From DATLZB01 sp035574175 (GTDB lineage: Bacteria > Pseudomonadota > Alphaproteobacteria > Rhizobiales > Hyphomicrobiaceae), in NCBI GenBank assembly GCA_035574175.1, contig DATLZB010000115.1, forward strand, positions 1-27,337: a stretch of 27,337 nt of DNA, given 5' to 3'. Each line of letters begins with the position of its first letter. Position 1 is the stretch's first letter. Under the pieces are notes generated by a model. The model searched no databases and had not been told where the DNA came from. It saw nothing but the letters and a program-made list of their open reading frames with translations. Positions 15,535-24,552 of this stretch are shown here, piece after piece. Made by a program: the position numbers and the translations under genes.

Positions 15535-16440
15535 CTATCGCAGGCGGCACACGTCGACCCGTCCCCCGAGCGGGGCGGCGCCCGGCTGGGACGTCCAGTC
15601 GGCGGCGTTGCGGGTCTCGCCTGTACTGCGCACCCGGTGGAGGGCGTCGAGATCGATATCGCCGGCGACCCATCCCGGGCGGTCGAGGTCGCCCTCGACG
15701 AGTACGCCCGTCATGGCCAGCTCCGGGTCAGCGGGCACAAAGATCCCGGCGCGACCGGTGTTGCGGTCGAGGGCGGGCGACCAGGGAGCGTCTCCCACCG
15801 TCGGCGCCATCACGGTTGCGATCTGGTTCTCGAGCGCACGCGCCCTGGCAGCAGTGCGCACCCGGTTGTATCCCGACATCAGTTCCGTCGAGGTCGGAAT
15901 GAGGACGATCTCGGCACCCGCTTCGGCCTGGCCTCGCACGATGAGGGGAAACTCAGCATCATAGCAGATGGCGATCGCCATTCGGCCGAGCGCGGTCTCG
16001 AACACGCGGGGCGGCCCGCCCGGCTTGATACCCCAGGCGCGCTCGAAGGGCGTGAGGATGAGCTTCTCCTGCACGCCGATGTCGCCGCCGGGCGTGATGA
16101 GGCGGGCGGCATTGACGAAGTCCGTGCCGCGGCGCGCGGGGGCGCTCGGCGCGACAATCGCCACGTCGTATCGGCAGGCCAGATCGCGATAGTGGGCGTC
16201 TGCCTCCGCCAGGCAATCGGCAGCGGCGGCCAGCGATGCGGCGAGGTCGCCGGCGACGGCGACCCCTCGCGTCGCAGCGAGCTCTAAGCCGGCGTACTCC
16301 GGAAACACCAGCAGCCGGGCGCCGGTTGCAGCACCCATGCTCACCCACCCGTTGGTCTTCTCGCGCCAAGCTTGCATGTTGGGTAGGGCATCGAGCGGAT
16401 ACTGTGCCGCTGCAACCCGCAGCCGTCTCGCAGCGGCCAT
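15535..16440 (-). CDS. Carbon-nitrogen hydrolase (nitrilase superfamily)
   Basis: A 301-residue cytoplasmic enzyme of the nitrilase/amidase superfamily. The catalytic triad is visible: Glu48 in LLVFPEYAGLEL, Lys126 in GVQEKLILTPFE and Cys159 in MAIAICYDAEFP; the second conserved Glu is Glu133. It is most likely an amidase acting on a small carboxamide; the substrate is unknown. The ATG abuts the GNAT stop codon with no gap (16441/16440), so the two are made together. In other bacteria GNAT and carbon-nitrogen hydrolase domains of this kind occur fused in one protein, which supports a shared pathway. Confidence 0.9.
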   Translation of the reverse strand: MAAARRLRVAAAQYPLDALPNMQAWREKTNGWVSMGAATGARLLVFPEYAGLELAATRGVAVAGDLAASLAAAADCLAEADAHYRDLACRYDVAIVAPSAPARRGTDFVNAARLITPGGDIGVQEKLILTPFERAWGIKPGGPPRVFETALGRMAIAICYDAEFPLIVRGQAEAGAEIVLIPTSTELMSGYNRVRTAARARALENQIATVMAPTVGDAPWSPALDRNTGRAGIFVPADPELAMTGVLVEGDLDRPGWVAGDIDLDALHRVRSTGETRNAADWTSQPGAAPLGGRVDVCRLR

Positions 16441-17043
16441 CTAAAGCGCCTTCATCCAGAACTGCATCGGCTTCTCCGTCTCCTCGGCCTCGCCGATCTC
16501 TTTCCAGCGGTAGCTGCCGATGAGCCCGGCCACCTTGCGGTAGCCGCGCCTTTGCCAGAAGGTGTCGAGCGGCCTGTAACCGGGCGGACGCCGCGGGTCG
16601 TTGTCGGCGCGCACCACGGCGCAGAAGGCTGCATGCGTATAGGCGCCCTTCGGACCGCGCGCGGCGCGGGCGTGTGCCTCGCGGTGATCGAAGAAGGCGT
16701 GGCCGAGACCTTGGCCGCGATAGGCGGCAAGCAAGACGGACTCGCCGAAATAGAATATTCGGTCCGGGTCCATTCCGTGGGCCGCAAAGAGCGGTACAAA
16801 CTCCTTCGTATGGCCGGCGAGCGGCGCAGCGGTTGCTGCGCCGACAACGTTCTCTTCGTCGCGCGCCGTAACGATCACCGCATCGAAAGCCTCGGCGAAG
16901 TCGGCAAGGTAGTGCCGCTCGTAGTCAAGCGTGCCGTCGTACAGGTAGGGCCACTCGCGAAACACCGCGATACGCAGCCTTGCCACGTCCTCCAGCACCT
17001 CGCGCAGCGCAGAACCCGTCAGTCTTTCGATCCGAATCGACAC
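16441..17043 (-). CDS. GNAT family N-acetyltransferase
   Basis: A 200-residue cytoplasmic acetyltransferase. The acetyl-CoA pyrophosphate loop (motif A) is YRGQGLGHAFFDHRE at 108-122, preceded by the beta-strand FYFGESVLLAAY. The N-terminus (VARLRIAVFREWPYLYDG) is characteristic of the subfamily partnered with carbon-nitrogen hydrolases, and WQRRGYRKV near the C-terminus is the usual GNAT end strand. The substrate is not predictable. It directly precedes the hydrolase gene with no spacer, and follows the DUF4389 gene by 40 bp. Confidence 0.88.
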   Translation of the reverse strand: MSIRIERLTGSALREVLEDVARLRIAVFREWPYLYDGTLDYERHYLADFAEAFDAVIVTARDEENVVGAATAAPLAGHTKEFVPLFAAHGMDPDRIFYFGESVLLAAYRGQGLGHAFFDHREAHARAARGPKGAYTHAAFCAVVRADNDPRRPPGYRPLDTFWQRRGYRKVAGLIGSYRWKEIGEAEETEKPMQFWMKAL

Positions 17044-17083
17044 CTTCCCTCCATGCCGGTCGGGTCCTCCTCCGCAACCCCGC

Positions 17084-17365
17084 TCACTGGGGGTCCGGCC
17101 AGCTCTTCCACGGAAAGGGCCTCTCCTCGCTGGCGCAGCTCAGGAAGCGCGCGATCTCGGCGAACCAGGCGGCCAGCGACCTTCCGAAACGCAGCAGGAA
17201 GGTGTTGGGCTCGCGGGTAACGAGCAGCCACACGAACTGGACGAGTGCGGTCAAGTTGAGGAGCGCCTGCCCGACGGCGAATGCAAACATGAACAGGAGC
17301 ATGATGAGGCCCCGCATCCACACGTCCCGGGCGGTCCGCGCGCCGTCCTCTTCCTCGATCATCAT
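17084..17365 (-). CDS. DUF4389 domain membrane protein
   Basis: A 93-residue inner-membrane protein of the DUF4389 family (PF14333). One long hydrophobic region (about 20-49) probably makes one hairpin or two short spans. The conserved blocks are RGLIMLLFMFAF, LTALVQFVWLLVT, EPNTFLLRFGRSLAAWFAEI and FLSCASEERPFPW, which is nearly the family consensus. Its function is unknown. It begins 31 bp after the tctB stop on the same strand, so it may be carried on the tct transcript. A second Met at residue 2 gives a minor start ambiguity. Confidence 0.85.
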   Translation of the reverse strand: MMIEEEDGARTARDVWMRGLIMLLFMFAFAVGQALLNLTALVQFVWLLVTREPNTFLLRFGRSLAAWFAEIARFLSCASEERPFPWKSWPDPQ

Positions 17366-17396
17366 CGTGCGCCTCGCTATGGCGTCTGCGGGCTGC

Positions 17397-17882
17397 TCAA
17401 AGGTAGCCGCCGAACAGGACGCCGGGGTAGAGCGGGTACCGAAACAGGACCTCGAACGTGAGCCAGATGGAGACGGTGGTCACGGTCGCCGAAACCGCGC
17501 TGGCGAGCAGCGACTTTCCGCCGTAGGTCCACATGTAAAGGAATATATAGAGCGGGGTGACCAGGAGAAACCCCGCGTAGATGGTTGCTGCAACATAGCC
17601 GAGCGGCCACAGCACCGAGAAGAGGACGGGGCGCCAACCCGTCTTCTTCGGTTCCTCCTCTTCGCCAGCCCGGCCGACGAACTTGGCGATGGTCCGGCCG
17701 AGCCCCGTGTCGCTCTGTCCCGCCAGATCGAGCAGGCCGAGCGCGATGGTGAGGATGGCGACAAGTGTTGGCACGGTGCCCGTGTTGCGCGGATAGATTT
17801 GTGCCCAGAGCAGGAACACGACGCCGATCGTGAGCACGATCAGCGACGGACCGAAGCGGCGCAGTCGGCTGATGCGCGTCAA
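17397..17882 (-). CDS. tctB: Tripartite tricarboxylate transporter small membrane subunit TctB
   Basis: A 161-residue inner-membrane protein with four predicted spans (about 12-27, 38-54, 86-110 and 124-147) and a charged cytoplasmic loop (RAGEEEEPKK). It ends with the family-typical FEVLFRYPLYPGVLF, close to the TctB C-terminus consensus. The start is TTG 17882-17880, which overlaps the tctA stop (TTGA); there is no ATG or GTG at a better place, and starting at this codon gives the normal TctB length (about 150-165). A longer open frame running back through tctA is only a shadow. With TctA it forms the membrane part of a TTT-type secondary transporter. Confidence 0.83.
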   Translation of the reverse strand: MTRISRLRRFGPSLIVLTIGVVFLLWAQIYPRNTGTVPTLVAILTIALGLLDLAGQSDTGLGRTIAKFVGRAGEEEEPKKTGWRPVLFSVLWPLGYVAATIYAGFLLVTPLYIFLYMWTYGGKSLLASAVSATVTTVSIWLTFEVLFRYPLYPGVLFGGYL

Positions 17883-19384
17883 TTGGCGACCTCCGGCAGC
17901 CGTCTCGGATTGCGCCGAACCGCCCGGATCGCGGGATAGGCGAGGCATGCGAGCATGATGATGAACAACGTCAGGGAGATGCCGCGGCTGAAGAAGACCG
18001 TCCAATCGCCGTCGGCCATGTTGAGCGACTGATGGAAGCTGCGCTCGGCAAGTTCGCCGAGGATGAGTGCGATGACGAGCGTGATGCGCGGGAACCCGAA
18101 GCGGATCATCAGATAGCCGAGCACCCCGAAGATGACCGACAGGATGACATCGCCGATGCTCTCCTGCAGGGCGTAGACCCCGACCAGCGAGGTCGCGATC
18201 ACCGCCGGCACCAATAGATGCACGTCGACGATGGTAATGAGGATCATCCAGCGGGCTACGATGAGCGTGATCACGGTCGCGATGATGCACGACGCCGACA
18301 GCGCCATGATGAGGCTGAACACGACGCCTTCGTGCTGGATCAGCAGCATGGGACCCGGGCTCAGTCCATGCAGGACGAGCACGCCGAGGAACACCGCCAT
18401 TTCCGCCGAGCCCGGAATGCCGAACGCCAGTGTCGGGATCAATGAGCCTCCGTCCTTGGAGTTGTTGGCGGCTTCGGGCCCGATCACGCCTTCGACGTTG
18501 CCCTTGCCGAAGGTCTCCGGGTTCTTGGAGATCTGCATCGCCGCGGCATAGGAGAGGAATGACGCGACCGTGCCGCCGAGGCCAGGTATGGCGCCGATAA
18601 AGGTCCCGATGACCGAGCCCTGCAGCAGTGTCTTCCAGTACTTGAAGCAGGCCCACACCCCTTCCATGACGCCGGCGATCCGCGTCGCAGCCGCGTCCTT
18701 GGAGATGGTTCCGCCGGAAACGGAGAGCGCGATCATCTCGGTTATGGCGAACATGCCGGTGAGCGCCGGCACTAGCGGGATGCCGTCCCACAGATAGTCC
18801 GAGCCGAGCGTGAACCGCACGCCGCCTCCGACGGCGTTATAGCCTATGAAGGAGAGCAAGAGCCCGATGGCGCCGGCGATCAGCCCCCGCAGGAACTGCC
18901 CGCCCGTCGACACGGCGATGGCGGCCAACCCCATGAGCGCCAACATGAAGAACTCGGGCGGCCCGAACAGCAGCACGATCGATTTCATGACGGGGATCAC
19001 GGCGATGAGCACGATCACGCCGATCAGGCCGCCGAGCGTGGAGGATGCCGCCGCGGCACCGATGGCGAGCCCGGCCTTGCCCTGCTGGGCGAGCGGGTAG
19101 CCGTCGAAACAGGTCGCCGCGTTGGGTGCCCCGCCCGGAGTATTGATCAGGATCGAGGTAAGCGAGCCGCCGACCGATACGGCCCCCATAACCCCGCCCA
19201 TCAACATCATGGCGTTATTGGGGTCCATGCCGAAGCTCAACGGCATCAGCAGCGCGATGGCGGTCGTGCCGCCGATCCCGGGGACCACCCCGAAGACCAG
19301 GCCGACCACGACGCCGAGCATCAGGAACAGCGCCCCTGTCGGTGTGAAAAGCACGCTCAGAGCGGAAAGTATGCTCTCGATCAT
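17879..19384 (-). CDS. tctA: Tripartite tricarboxylate transporter large permease TctA
   Basis: A 501-residue inner-membrane permease with about 10-12 spans. It has the TctA internal duplication: first half GVVPGIGGTTA (32-42) and INTPGGAPNAATCFDGYPLA (80-99), second half AIPGLGGTVASFLSYA followed by GVIGPEAANNSKDGGSLIPT and FGIPGSAEMA. These Gly/Pro-rich re-entrant loops are thought to line the substrate path. It works with TctB and the periplasmic TctC to import carboxylates with cation symport. Substrate is unknown; citrate, tartrate or aromatic acids are among those seen in the family. It follows tctC by 112 bp and overlaps tctB. Confidence 0.95.
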   Translation of the reverse strand: MIESILSALSVLFTPTGALFLMLGVVVGLVFGVVPGIGGTTAIALLMPLSFGMDPNNAMMLMGGVMGAVSVGGSLTSILINTPGGAPNAATCFDGYPLAQQGKAGLAIGAAAASSTLGGLIGVIVLIAVIPVMKSIVLLFGPPEFFMLALMGLAAIAVSTGGQFLRGLIAGAIGLLLSFIGYNAVGGGVRFTLGSDYLWDGIPLVPALTGMFAITEMIALSVSGGTISKDAAATRIAGVMEGVWACFKYWKTLLQGSVIGTFIGAIPGLGGTVASFLSYAAAMQISKNPETFGKGNVEGVIGPEAANNSKDGGSLIPTLAFGIPGSAEMAVFLGVLVLHGLSPGPMLLIQHEGVVFSLIMALSASCIIATVITLIVARWMILITIVDVHLLVPAVIATSLVGVYALQESIGDVILSVIFGVLGYLMIRFGFPRITLVIALILGELAERSFHQSLNMADGDWTVFFSRGISLTLFIIMLACLAYPAIRAVRRNPRRLPEVAN

Positions 19385-19496
19385 CGGTCGTTTCCGGGAT
19401 CCGATGTTGCTTAGCGTGAACGACCGGTCGGCGCAGCACGCTTCCCACTGCAGAGGCCGCGCAGCGGGCGCCGCCGGCCGTGCTCCGGAACGGCCG

Positions 19497-20462
19497 TTAC
19501 TGCTTGCGGCCGAGCACCGCCTTGTACTTCAGATAGAGGGCGAGCGAACGCTCTGCACTGGCCTTGGCCTGATCGGATGGCAGGAACGCGAACGGCTCGC
19601 CTGATTTCTCGGCTGCCGCCTTCAGTTCGGGGTCCTGCACGGCCTTGGCGAAGGCATCCGATAGGGTCTTGCGTATCGCGTCGGGCAATCCGGGCGGGGC
19701 CAGCACGTAGCGGTCGACCGCCAATCCCGTGAGGCTGTCGTGGCCGAGCGATCCGATGGTCGGCACGTTGCCGATCGTGCTCTTTGCCTCCATGGTGACG
19801 AGGCCGCGCATGTCGCCGGCTTCGATGAACTTTCTGAGCGTCGACACCGGCGCCATCGCCGCATCGCCGTCGCCGCGGATGGTGGCGACGATGTAATCGT
19901 TGGTGCCCTTGTAGCCAACGAGGTGCTGGACGGGAATGTTGAGCTCGGCGGTGAAGATGGCGGTGGCCGCATAGGCCGTGGAGCCATAGTCTGTATGCGG
20001 AATTTTGACCGGACGGCCGAGCTTTTTCATGTCGTCCAGCGACTTGATAGGAGAATTGGCGGGCACCGCCACCATGTATTCCTCGGTGGCGAGGCGCGCG
20101 ATCCAGGTGAACTTGGTAAGCTCGTACTCGACCTGTTCGCCCATCACTTCAGGTAGGGCGGCGCCAGGCACATTGGCGATCACCAGAAGGTAGCCGTCCG
20201 GTTTGGCCCGAAACACGGTGGCGAGCCCCTTGCGGCCGCCGGCGCCGGCAACATTCTTGGGCAGCACTTCGACCTTGCCGCCCAGCGCCTTCTCCAGATA
20301 GGGCGAAACGAGCCGCACCGTGCGGTCGAAACCGCCCCCGGGTCCGAACGGAATGATGAACTCGATATTCTTCTCCGGATACTGCGCCGATGCGGCAGGT
20401 GCGAGCAGAGCCCCCGCACACAGGGCAGCGGCCATGGCAAGCGCAAACTTGGCGCCGAACAT
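19497..20462 (-). CDS. tctC: Tripartite tricarboxylate transporter substrate-binding protein (TctC/Bug family)
   Basis: A 321-residue periplasmic binding protein. ATG 20462-20460 has GGGAGG 6 nt upstream and opens a signal peptide that ends near ASA|QYPEK (26/27). The Bug-family blocks are EFIIPFGPGGGFDRTVRLVS, LPKNVAGAGGRKGL, and DYGSTAYAATAIF, where main-chain atoms of the P-G-G-G loop normally hold a carboxylate of the ligand. The ligand is not predictable. It is the first gene of tctC-tctA-tctB; this order differs from the tctCBA order described in Salmonella. A 191-bp gap separates it from the prfB stop. Confidence 0.92.
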   Translation of the reverse strand: MFGAKFALAMAAALCAGALLAPAASAQYPEKNIEFIIPFGPGGGFDRTVRLVSPYLEKALGGKVEVLPKNVAGAGGRKGLATVFRAKPDGYLLVIANVPGAALPEVMGEQVEYELTKFTWIARLATEEYMVAVPANSPIKSLDDMKKLGRPVKIPHTDYGSTAYAATAIFTAELNIPVQHLVGYKGTNDYIVATIRGDGDAAMAPVSTLRKFIEAGDMRGLVTMEAKSTIGNVPTIGSLGHDSLTGLAVDRYVLAPPGLPDAIRKTLSDAFAKAVQDPELKAAAEKSGEPFAFLPSDQAKASAERSLALYLKYKAVLGRKQ

Positions 20463-20653
20463 TCGATCCTCCCTCGTGTTCCAGGGTTTTGCTCCCCGTT
20501 GACGCACCTGGTGCAGCCGAAGCTCGTCACGGCGCCAGCCGCACCGGTCCGCGTCGCGCCATCGGCCAGCACGACCGATTGATACCGGCGCACGGAATTG
20601 AGCGCAAGCCTCGACCCGGTTACGAACGGCGGCGATCGGCCGCTCCAAGCGGC

Positions 20654-21785
20654 TCAATCTAGGTCTTCGACCACCAGCGGCCCGCCGCCCTTCATACGCT
20701 GCGCGAGCGCCGCTTCGATGAAGGGGTCGATTTCGCCGTCGAGCACGGCTGCCGGGCTGGAACTCTGGACCCCGGTCCGCAGGTCCTTGACCAGCTGGTA
20801 GGGCTGCAGCACGTAGGAGCGGATCTGATGGCCCCAGCCGATCTCGCTCTTGGCGGCGGCTTCGGCCTGCGCCTTGGATTCGCGTTTCTCGAGTTCAAGC
20901 TCGTAAAGCCGCGCCTTGAGGCGCTTCATGGCGATTTCCCGGTTCTGGTGCTGCGAGCGCTGGTCTTGGCTGAACACGACGATCTTGGTCGGCTTGTGGA
21001 GGATGCGCACCGCCGATTCCGTGCGGTTCACGTGCTGGCCGCCGGCGCCGCTCGAGCGCATGAAGCTGACCTCGATGTCGGCCGGATTGATGTCGATCTC
21101 GATTGAGTCGTCGACGATCGGATAGACCCACACGGACGCGAAACTGGTGTGGCGGCGCGCATTGGCGTCGAACGGCGAGATTCGCACGAGCCGGTGAACG
21201 CCCGACTCGGTTTTCAGCCAGCCGTAGGCGTTCTCGCCTCTGACTTCGATGATTGCTGACTTTATGCCTGCCGCCTCGCCGGGACTCTCGTCGAGCAGCC
21301 GGACCTTGTAGCCGCGCTTCTCGGCCCAGCGCACGTACATGCGCGCGAGCATCGAGGCCCAGTCCTGGCTCTCGGTGCCGCCGGCGCCGGCGTGGATTTC
21401 CACGTAGGCGTCGTTGGCGTCGGCCTCGCCGGACAGCAACGCTTCGATGGCCCGCTTCTGCGCGACCTCCGCAAGACGCTTAAGCTGTTCCTCGCCCTCC
21501 TTCACCGAAGGCTCGTCGTGCTCGGTTTCGCCGAGCTCGATCAGCGTCACCGCATCCTCGAGCTCACGCTCGAGCTGCCGGTAGGCCGCGACATGGCGTT
21601 CGAGGGTCTGGCGCGCGCGCATGACGTTGCGCGCTTGGCGGGGATCGTTCCAGAGACTGGGATCCTGAGCCTGCCGATTGAGGTCTTCAAGACGCGCTTG
21701 CGCACTGTCCCAGTCAAAGATGCCTCCGCAGCAGCGACAGGGATTCGCGAATTTCCTCTACGAGTTTTTCAATTTCCGCGCGCAT
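20654..21785 (-). CDS. prfB: Peptide chain release factor 2 (programmed +1 frameshift)
   Basis: RF2 recognises UGA and UAA stops. The gene starts at ATG 21785 with GGAGG 5 nt upstream. After 23 codons (ending RRHL) the frame meets TGA (21716-21714) in CGG AGG CAT CTT TGA C, the classic RF2 slip site with an internal Shine-Dalgarno 3 nt before CTT. A +1 shift that skips T21716 continues at DWDSAQARLEDL and runs to 20654, giving a 376-residue protein, the normal size. Key motifs are SPF (VRISPFDANARRH), the UGA-reading tripeptide, and GGQ (SSGAGGQHVNRTES), the peptidyl-hydrolysis loop. Low RF2 levels favour the shift, so the gene autoregulates. Simple gene callers start instead at an internal ATG near 21622 and lose 54 residues. 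Confidence 0.96.
21709..21728 (-). promoter_or_regulatory. RF2 programmed +1 frameshift site
   Basis: On the minus strand the order is a GGAGG Shine-Dalgarno-like box, three bases (CAT), the slippery CTT codon (21719-21717), then in-frame TGA (21716-21714) followed by C. Both the spacing and the TGA-C context match the E. coli prfB recoding site. The ribosome waits at TGA when RF2 is scarce and slips from CTT to TTT. Confidence 0.95.
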
Positions 21786-21933
21786 GCCTGCCTCCAGATC
21801 CCGGATCGCTCGGTGAAGTTTCGATCGATATAGGGGCGGCGGGGGCGGCTGTAAACGCCATCGCCGCCGCGCTGGCTCGCTGCTCCCCCACGACTGAGCA
21901 GACGCCCGCTATTGCTTAGCGCTTACCGCCTCC

Positions 21934-24471
21934 TCAGTAGACGGTGGTGCGCCCGGGCGGTCCGCCCACGCGGCCCTCGCCCTGGGACGCGCCGTACGGC
22001 TCGGTCGCCATCTCGTAGCCGAGGAACGAGTTGGGATCGTCGGGCTCCTCGTTGGGCTTGAAGGCTTCCTGGATCGAGTCGGGATCGCCCGGCATGCTGC
22101 GCAACCCGGTCCTGCTGTTGACCCGAACCAGCTTAATGCCGGGCGGGATTCGGAACGGCACCGCGCGGCGATCGGCGAGCGCAAGCTTCATGAAGTTGGC
22201 GAAGATCGGCGCCGCGACGTTGCCGCCGGTGACGGACTGGCCCATCGGCCGCGGATTGTCGTAGCCGATGTAGACGCCGACCACGAGATCGGGCGAGAAC
22301 CCGATGAACCAGGCGTCCTTCGACTCATTGGTGGTGCCCGTCTTGCCGGCGAGCGGGATGCCGGGCAGCCGTTGCCTGACGATAGTTGCCGTTCCGCGCT
22401 GCACCACCCCCTCGAGCATGGAGACCATCTGATAGGCGGTATGCGGATCCATGATCTGGCGCCGGTCGTCGACGAGTTCGGGCTCGGGCTGATTTTCCCA
22501 GCGCTCGGCTCGGCAGCCTTCGCAGCGACGATTGTCGTGGCGCCACACGGTCCGCCCCCAGCGGTCCTGGATGCGATCGATCAGGGTGGCGCGCACCTGC
22601 CGTCCACCGTTGGCGATCATCGAATAAGCGGTTGCCATCCTGAGCAAAGTTGTCTCGCCCGCGCCGAGCGACATGGCGAGCACCGGCAGGAGGTCGTCGT
22701 ACACGCCGAAGCGTCGCGCGTACTCGACAATGAGCGGCATTCCCATGTCCTGAGCGAGCCGGACGGTCATCTGATTGCGCGATTTCTCGATGCCCGTGCG
22801 CAGCGTCGCCGGACCGAGCGACTGGCTGCGGTTGTAGTTCTCGGGCCGCCAGATATCCTGACCCGGCCCCTGCTCGATTTCGATCGGGGCATCGAGCACG
22901 ATGCTGGTCGGCTTGTAGCCGTTGTCGAGCGCGGCGCAGTAGACGAGCGGCTTGAACGACGAGCCGGGCTGGCGTCTGGCCTGCGTGGCGCGGTCGAATT
23001 GGCTGATTTGGAACGAGAAGCCGCCGGCCACGGCCAGCACGCGGCCGGTATGCGGATCCATGGCGACGAGGCCGCCCCCGACCTCGGGCACCTGCATGAG
23101 GCTCCAGGTTCCGGCCAAGTTGTTGGCATCCTTGGGCGCTACCCAGATCACATCGCCGACGGAGACCACGTCAGCAGGCTGGCGCGGGGCCGCGCCCTTC
23201 GGCTTGTCCGTGGCGACGAATTTGCCCGCCCACTTCATTTCCTCAAAGGGGATCTCGACCGCCTCGCGGTCCTTCGACGTCGTTCCGTCCGGCTGGCGGC
23301 CCGGTCTGAGACCCACGAGGATTTTCGTCTTCTGCACCTCCAGCACCACGCCGAGCCGCCACGGCGCGATGTCGGTGGGCGCCTCGATTTGCGCGAGCGC
23401 AAGGCCCCAGTCGCCGGCCGTATCGATTTTCTGCACCGGGCCGCGCCAGCCCCGGCTGCGGTCGAACTCGACGAGGCCCTCCGAAAGTGCCTTGCGCGCG
23501 TAGCGCTGCAGCTCCGGATCGAGCGTGGTGCGCACCGACAGGCCGCCGCCGTAGAGCCCATCCTCACCGAAGTCCGTGAGCAGCTTGCGCCGGACTTCCT
23601 CGGCGAAAAACTCCGCCGCGAAGATGTGGGCGCCGAAGGGCCGGATGTTGACCTGCAGAGGCTTTGCCTTGGCGGCTTCCGCGTCCTCGCGGCTCAGCAC
23701 GCCGTTGTCCACCATCTCGTCGAGGATCCAGTTGCGCCGGGCGATGGCATCGCGCGTGCGCCGGAACGGGTGATAGTTGTTGGGGGCTTTCGGCAGCGCC
23801 GCCAGGTAGGCCGCCTCCTCGGGGGTGAGATCCTTCAATTCCTTGTTGAAGTAGTTGAGCGCCGCCGCCGCCACTCCGTACGAGCCCATCCCGAGATAGA
23901 TCTCATTGAGGTAAAGTTCGAGGATCTTTTCCTTGGAATAGGCGCGCTCGATCCGGATGGCGAGGATCGCCTCCTTGATCTTGCGCTCCAGCCGCTGCTC
24001 GCTCGAAAGCAAGAAGTTCTTGGCCACCTGCTGCGTTATCGTCGACGCCCCCTCGGGCCGGCGCCCCGGATTCTGAAAGTTGCGCCAAAGCGCTCGCGCG
24101 ATGCCGATGAAGTCGAGCCCCCCGTGCTCGTAGAACCGCTTGTCTTCGGCCGAGAGGAAAGCGCCGATCACCATCTTCGGCACGGTGTTGATCGGCACGA
24201 AGATGCGCCGCTCGCGCGCATACTCCGCGATCAACGATCCATCGTGGGCGTGGATGCGCGTCATCACCGGCGGTTCGTAGCGGGCGAGGCTCTCGTAACT
24301 CGGCAGGTCCTGCGAGGCCTGCCAAAGCAGGTAGCCGGCAACCGCGGAAGCGGCCACGAACAGCACCATGCCCGTTGCGAATGCAAAGCCGAGCACACTG
24401 AGCAGCAGGCTTCTGCGCCTCGGGCGCTTTCGCCTGCGGTCAAGCGGCGGTGGCAGTACGGGCGCTCGCAT
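21934..24471 (-). CDS. mrcA: Penicillin-binding protein 1A (class A, bifunctional)
   Basis: An 845-residue inner-membrane enzyme that polymerises and crosslinks peptidoglycan. A basic N-terminus (RRRKRPRRR) precedes one membrane anchor (about 22-48). The glycosyltransferase (GT51) domain has catalytic Glu109 in SAEDKRFYEHGGLD, and EGASTITQQVAKN at 140-152. An OB-like domain lies around 340-450. The transpeptidase has SSFK with catalytic Ser504 and Lys507, SRN at 564-566, and KTGTTNES with Lys710. All catalytic residues are intact. An unusual Cys pair (RRCEGCR, 649-655) sits between SRN and KTG. The tail (after about 790) is Gly/Pro/Glu rich. The ATG has a weak GAGAG. It follows the amidase gene by 187 bp and precedes prfB, the usual alphaproteobacterial order. 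Confidence 0.95.
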   Translation of the reverse strand: MRAPVLPPPLDRRRKRPRRRSLLLSVLGFAFATGMVLFVAASAVAGYLLWQASQDLPSYESLARYEPPVMTRIHAHDGSLIAEYARERRIFVPINTVPKMVIGAFLSAEDKRFYEHGGLDFIGIARALWRNFQNPGRRPEGASTITQQVAKNFLLSSEQRLERKIKEAILAIRIERAYSKEKILELYLNEIYLGMGSYGVAAAALNYFNKELKDLTPEEAAYLAALPKAPNNYHPFRRTRDAIARRNWILDEMVDNGVLSREDAEAAKAKPLQVNIRPFGAHIFAAEFFAEEVRRKLLTDFGEDGLYGGGLSVRTTLDPELQRYARKALSEGLVEFDRSRGWRGPVQKIDTAGDWGLALAQIEAPTDIAPWRLGVVLEVQKTKILVGLRPGRQPDGTTSKDREAVEIPFEEMKWAGKFVATDKPKGAAPRQPADVVSVGDVIWVAPKDANNLAGTWSLMQVPEVGGGLVAMDPHTGRVLAVAGGFSFQISQFDRATQARRQPGSSFKPLVYCAALDNGYKPTSIVLDAPIEIEQGPGQDIWRPENYNRSQSLGPATLRTGIEKSRNQMTVRLAQDMGMPLIVEYARRFGVYDDLLPVLAMSLGAGETTLLRMATAYSMIANGGRQVRATLIDRIQDRWGRTVWRHDNRRCEGCRAERWENQPEPELVDDRRQIMDPHTAYQMVSMLEGVVQRGTATIVRQRLPGIPLAGKTGTTNESKDAWFIGFSPDLVVGVYIGYDNPRPMGQSVTGGNVAAPIFANFMKLALADRRAVPFRIPPGIKLVRVNSRTGLRSMPGDPDSIQEAFKPNEEPDDPNSFLGYEMATEPYGASQGEGRVGGPPGRTTVY

Positions 24472-24552
24472 GTTTCTCTCGCAGCATCACTGGACTGGAG
24501 ATTCCCCGCGCCGGCCGCTCGGGGTGGGCCAGCCGCCACGGCGCAAGTGCTT

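Noticed and set aside
17883..18791. The 464-residue extension of the tctB frame
   Set aside because: The first 300 residues overlap tctA in another frame and are low-complexity Arg/His/Gly; only the last 161 residues are TctB.
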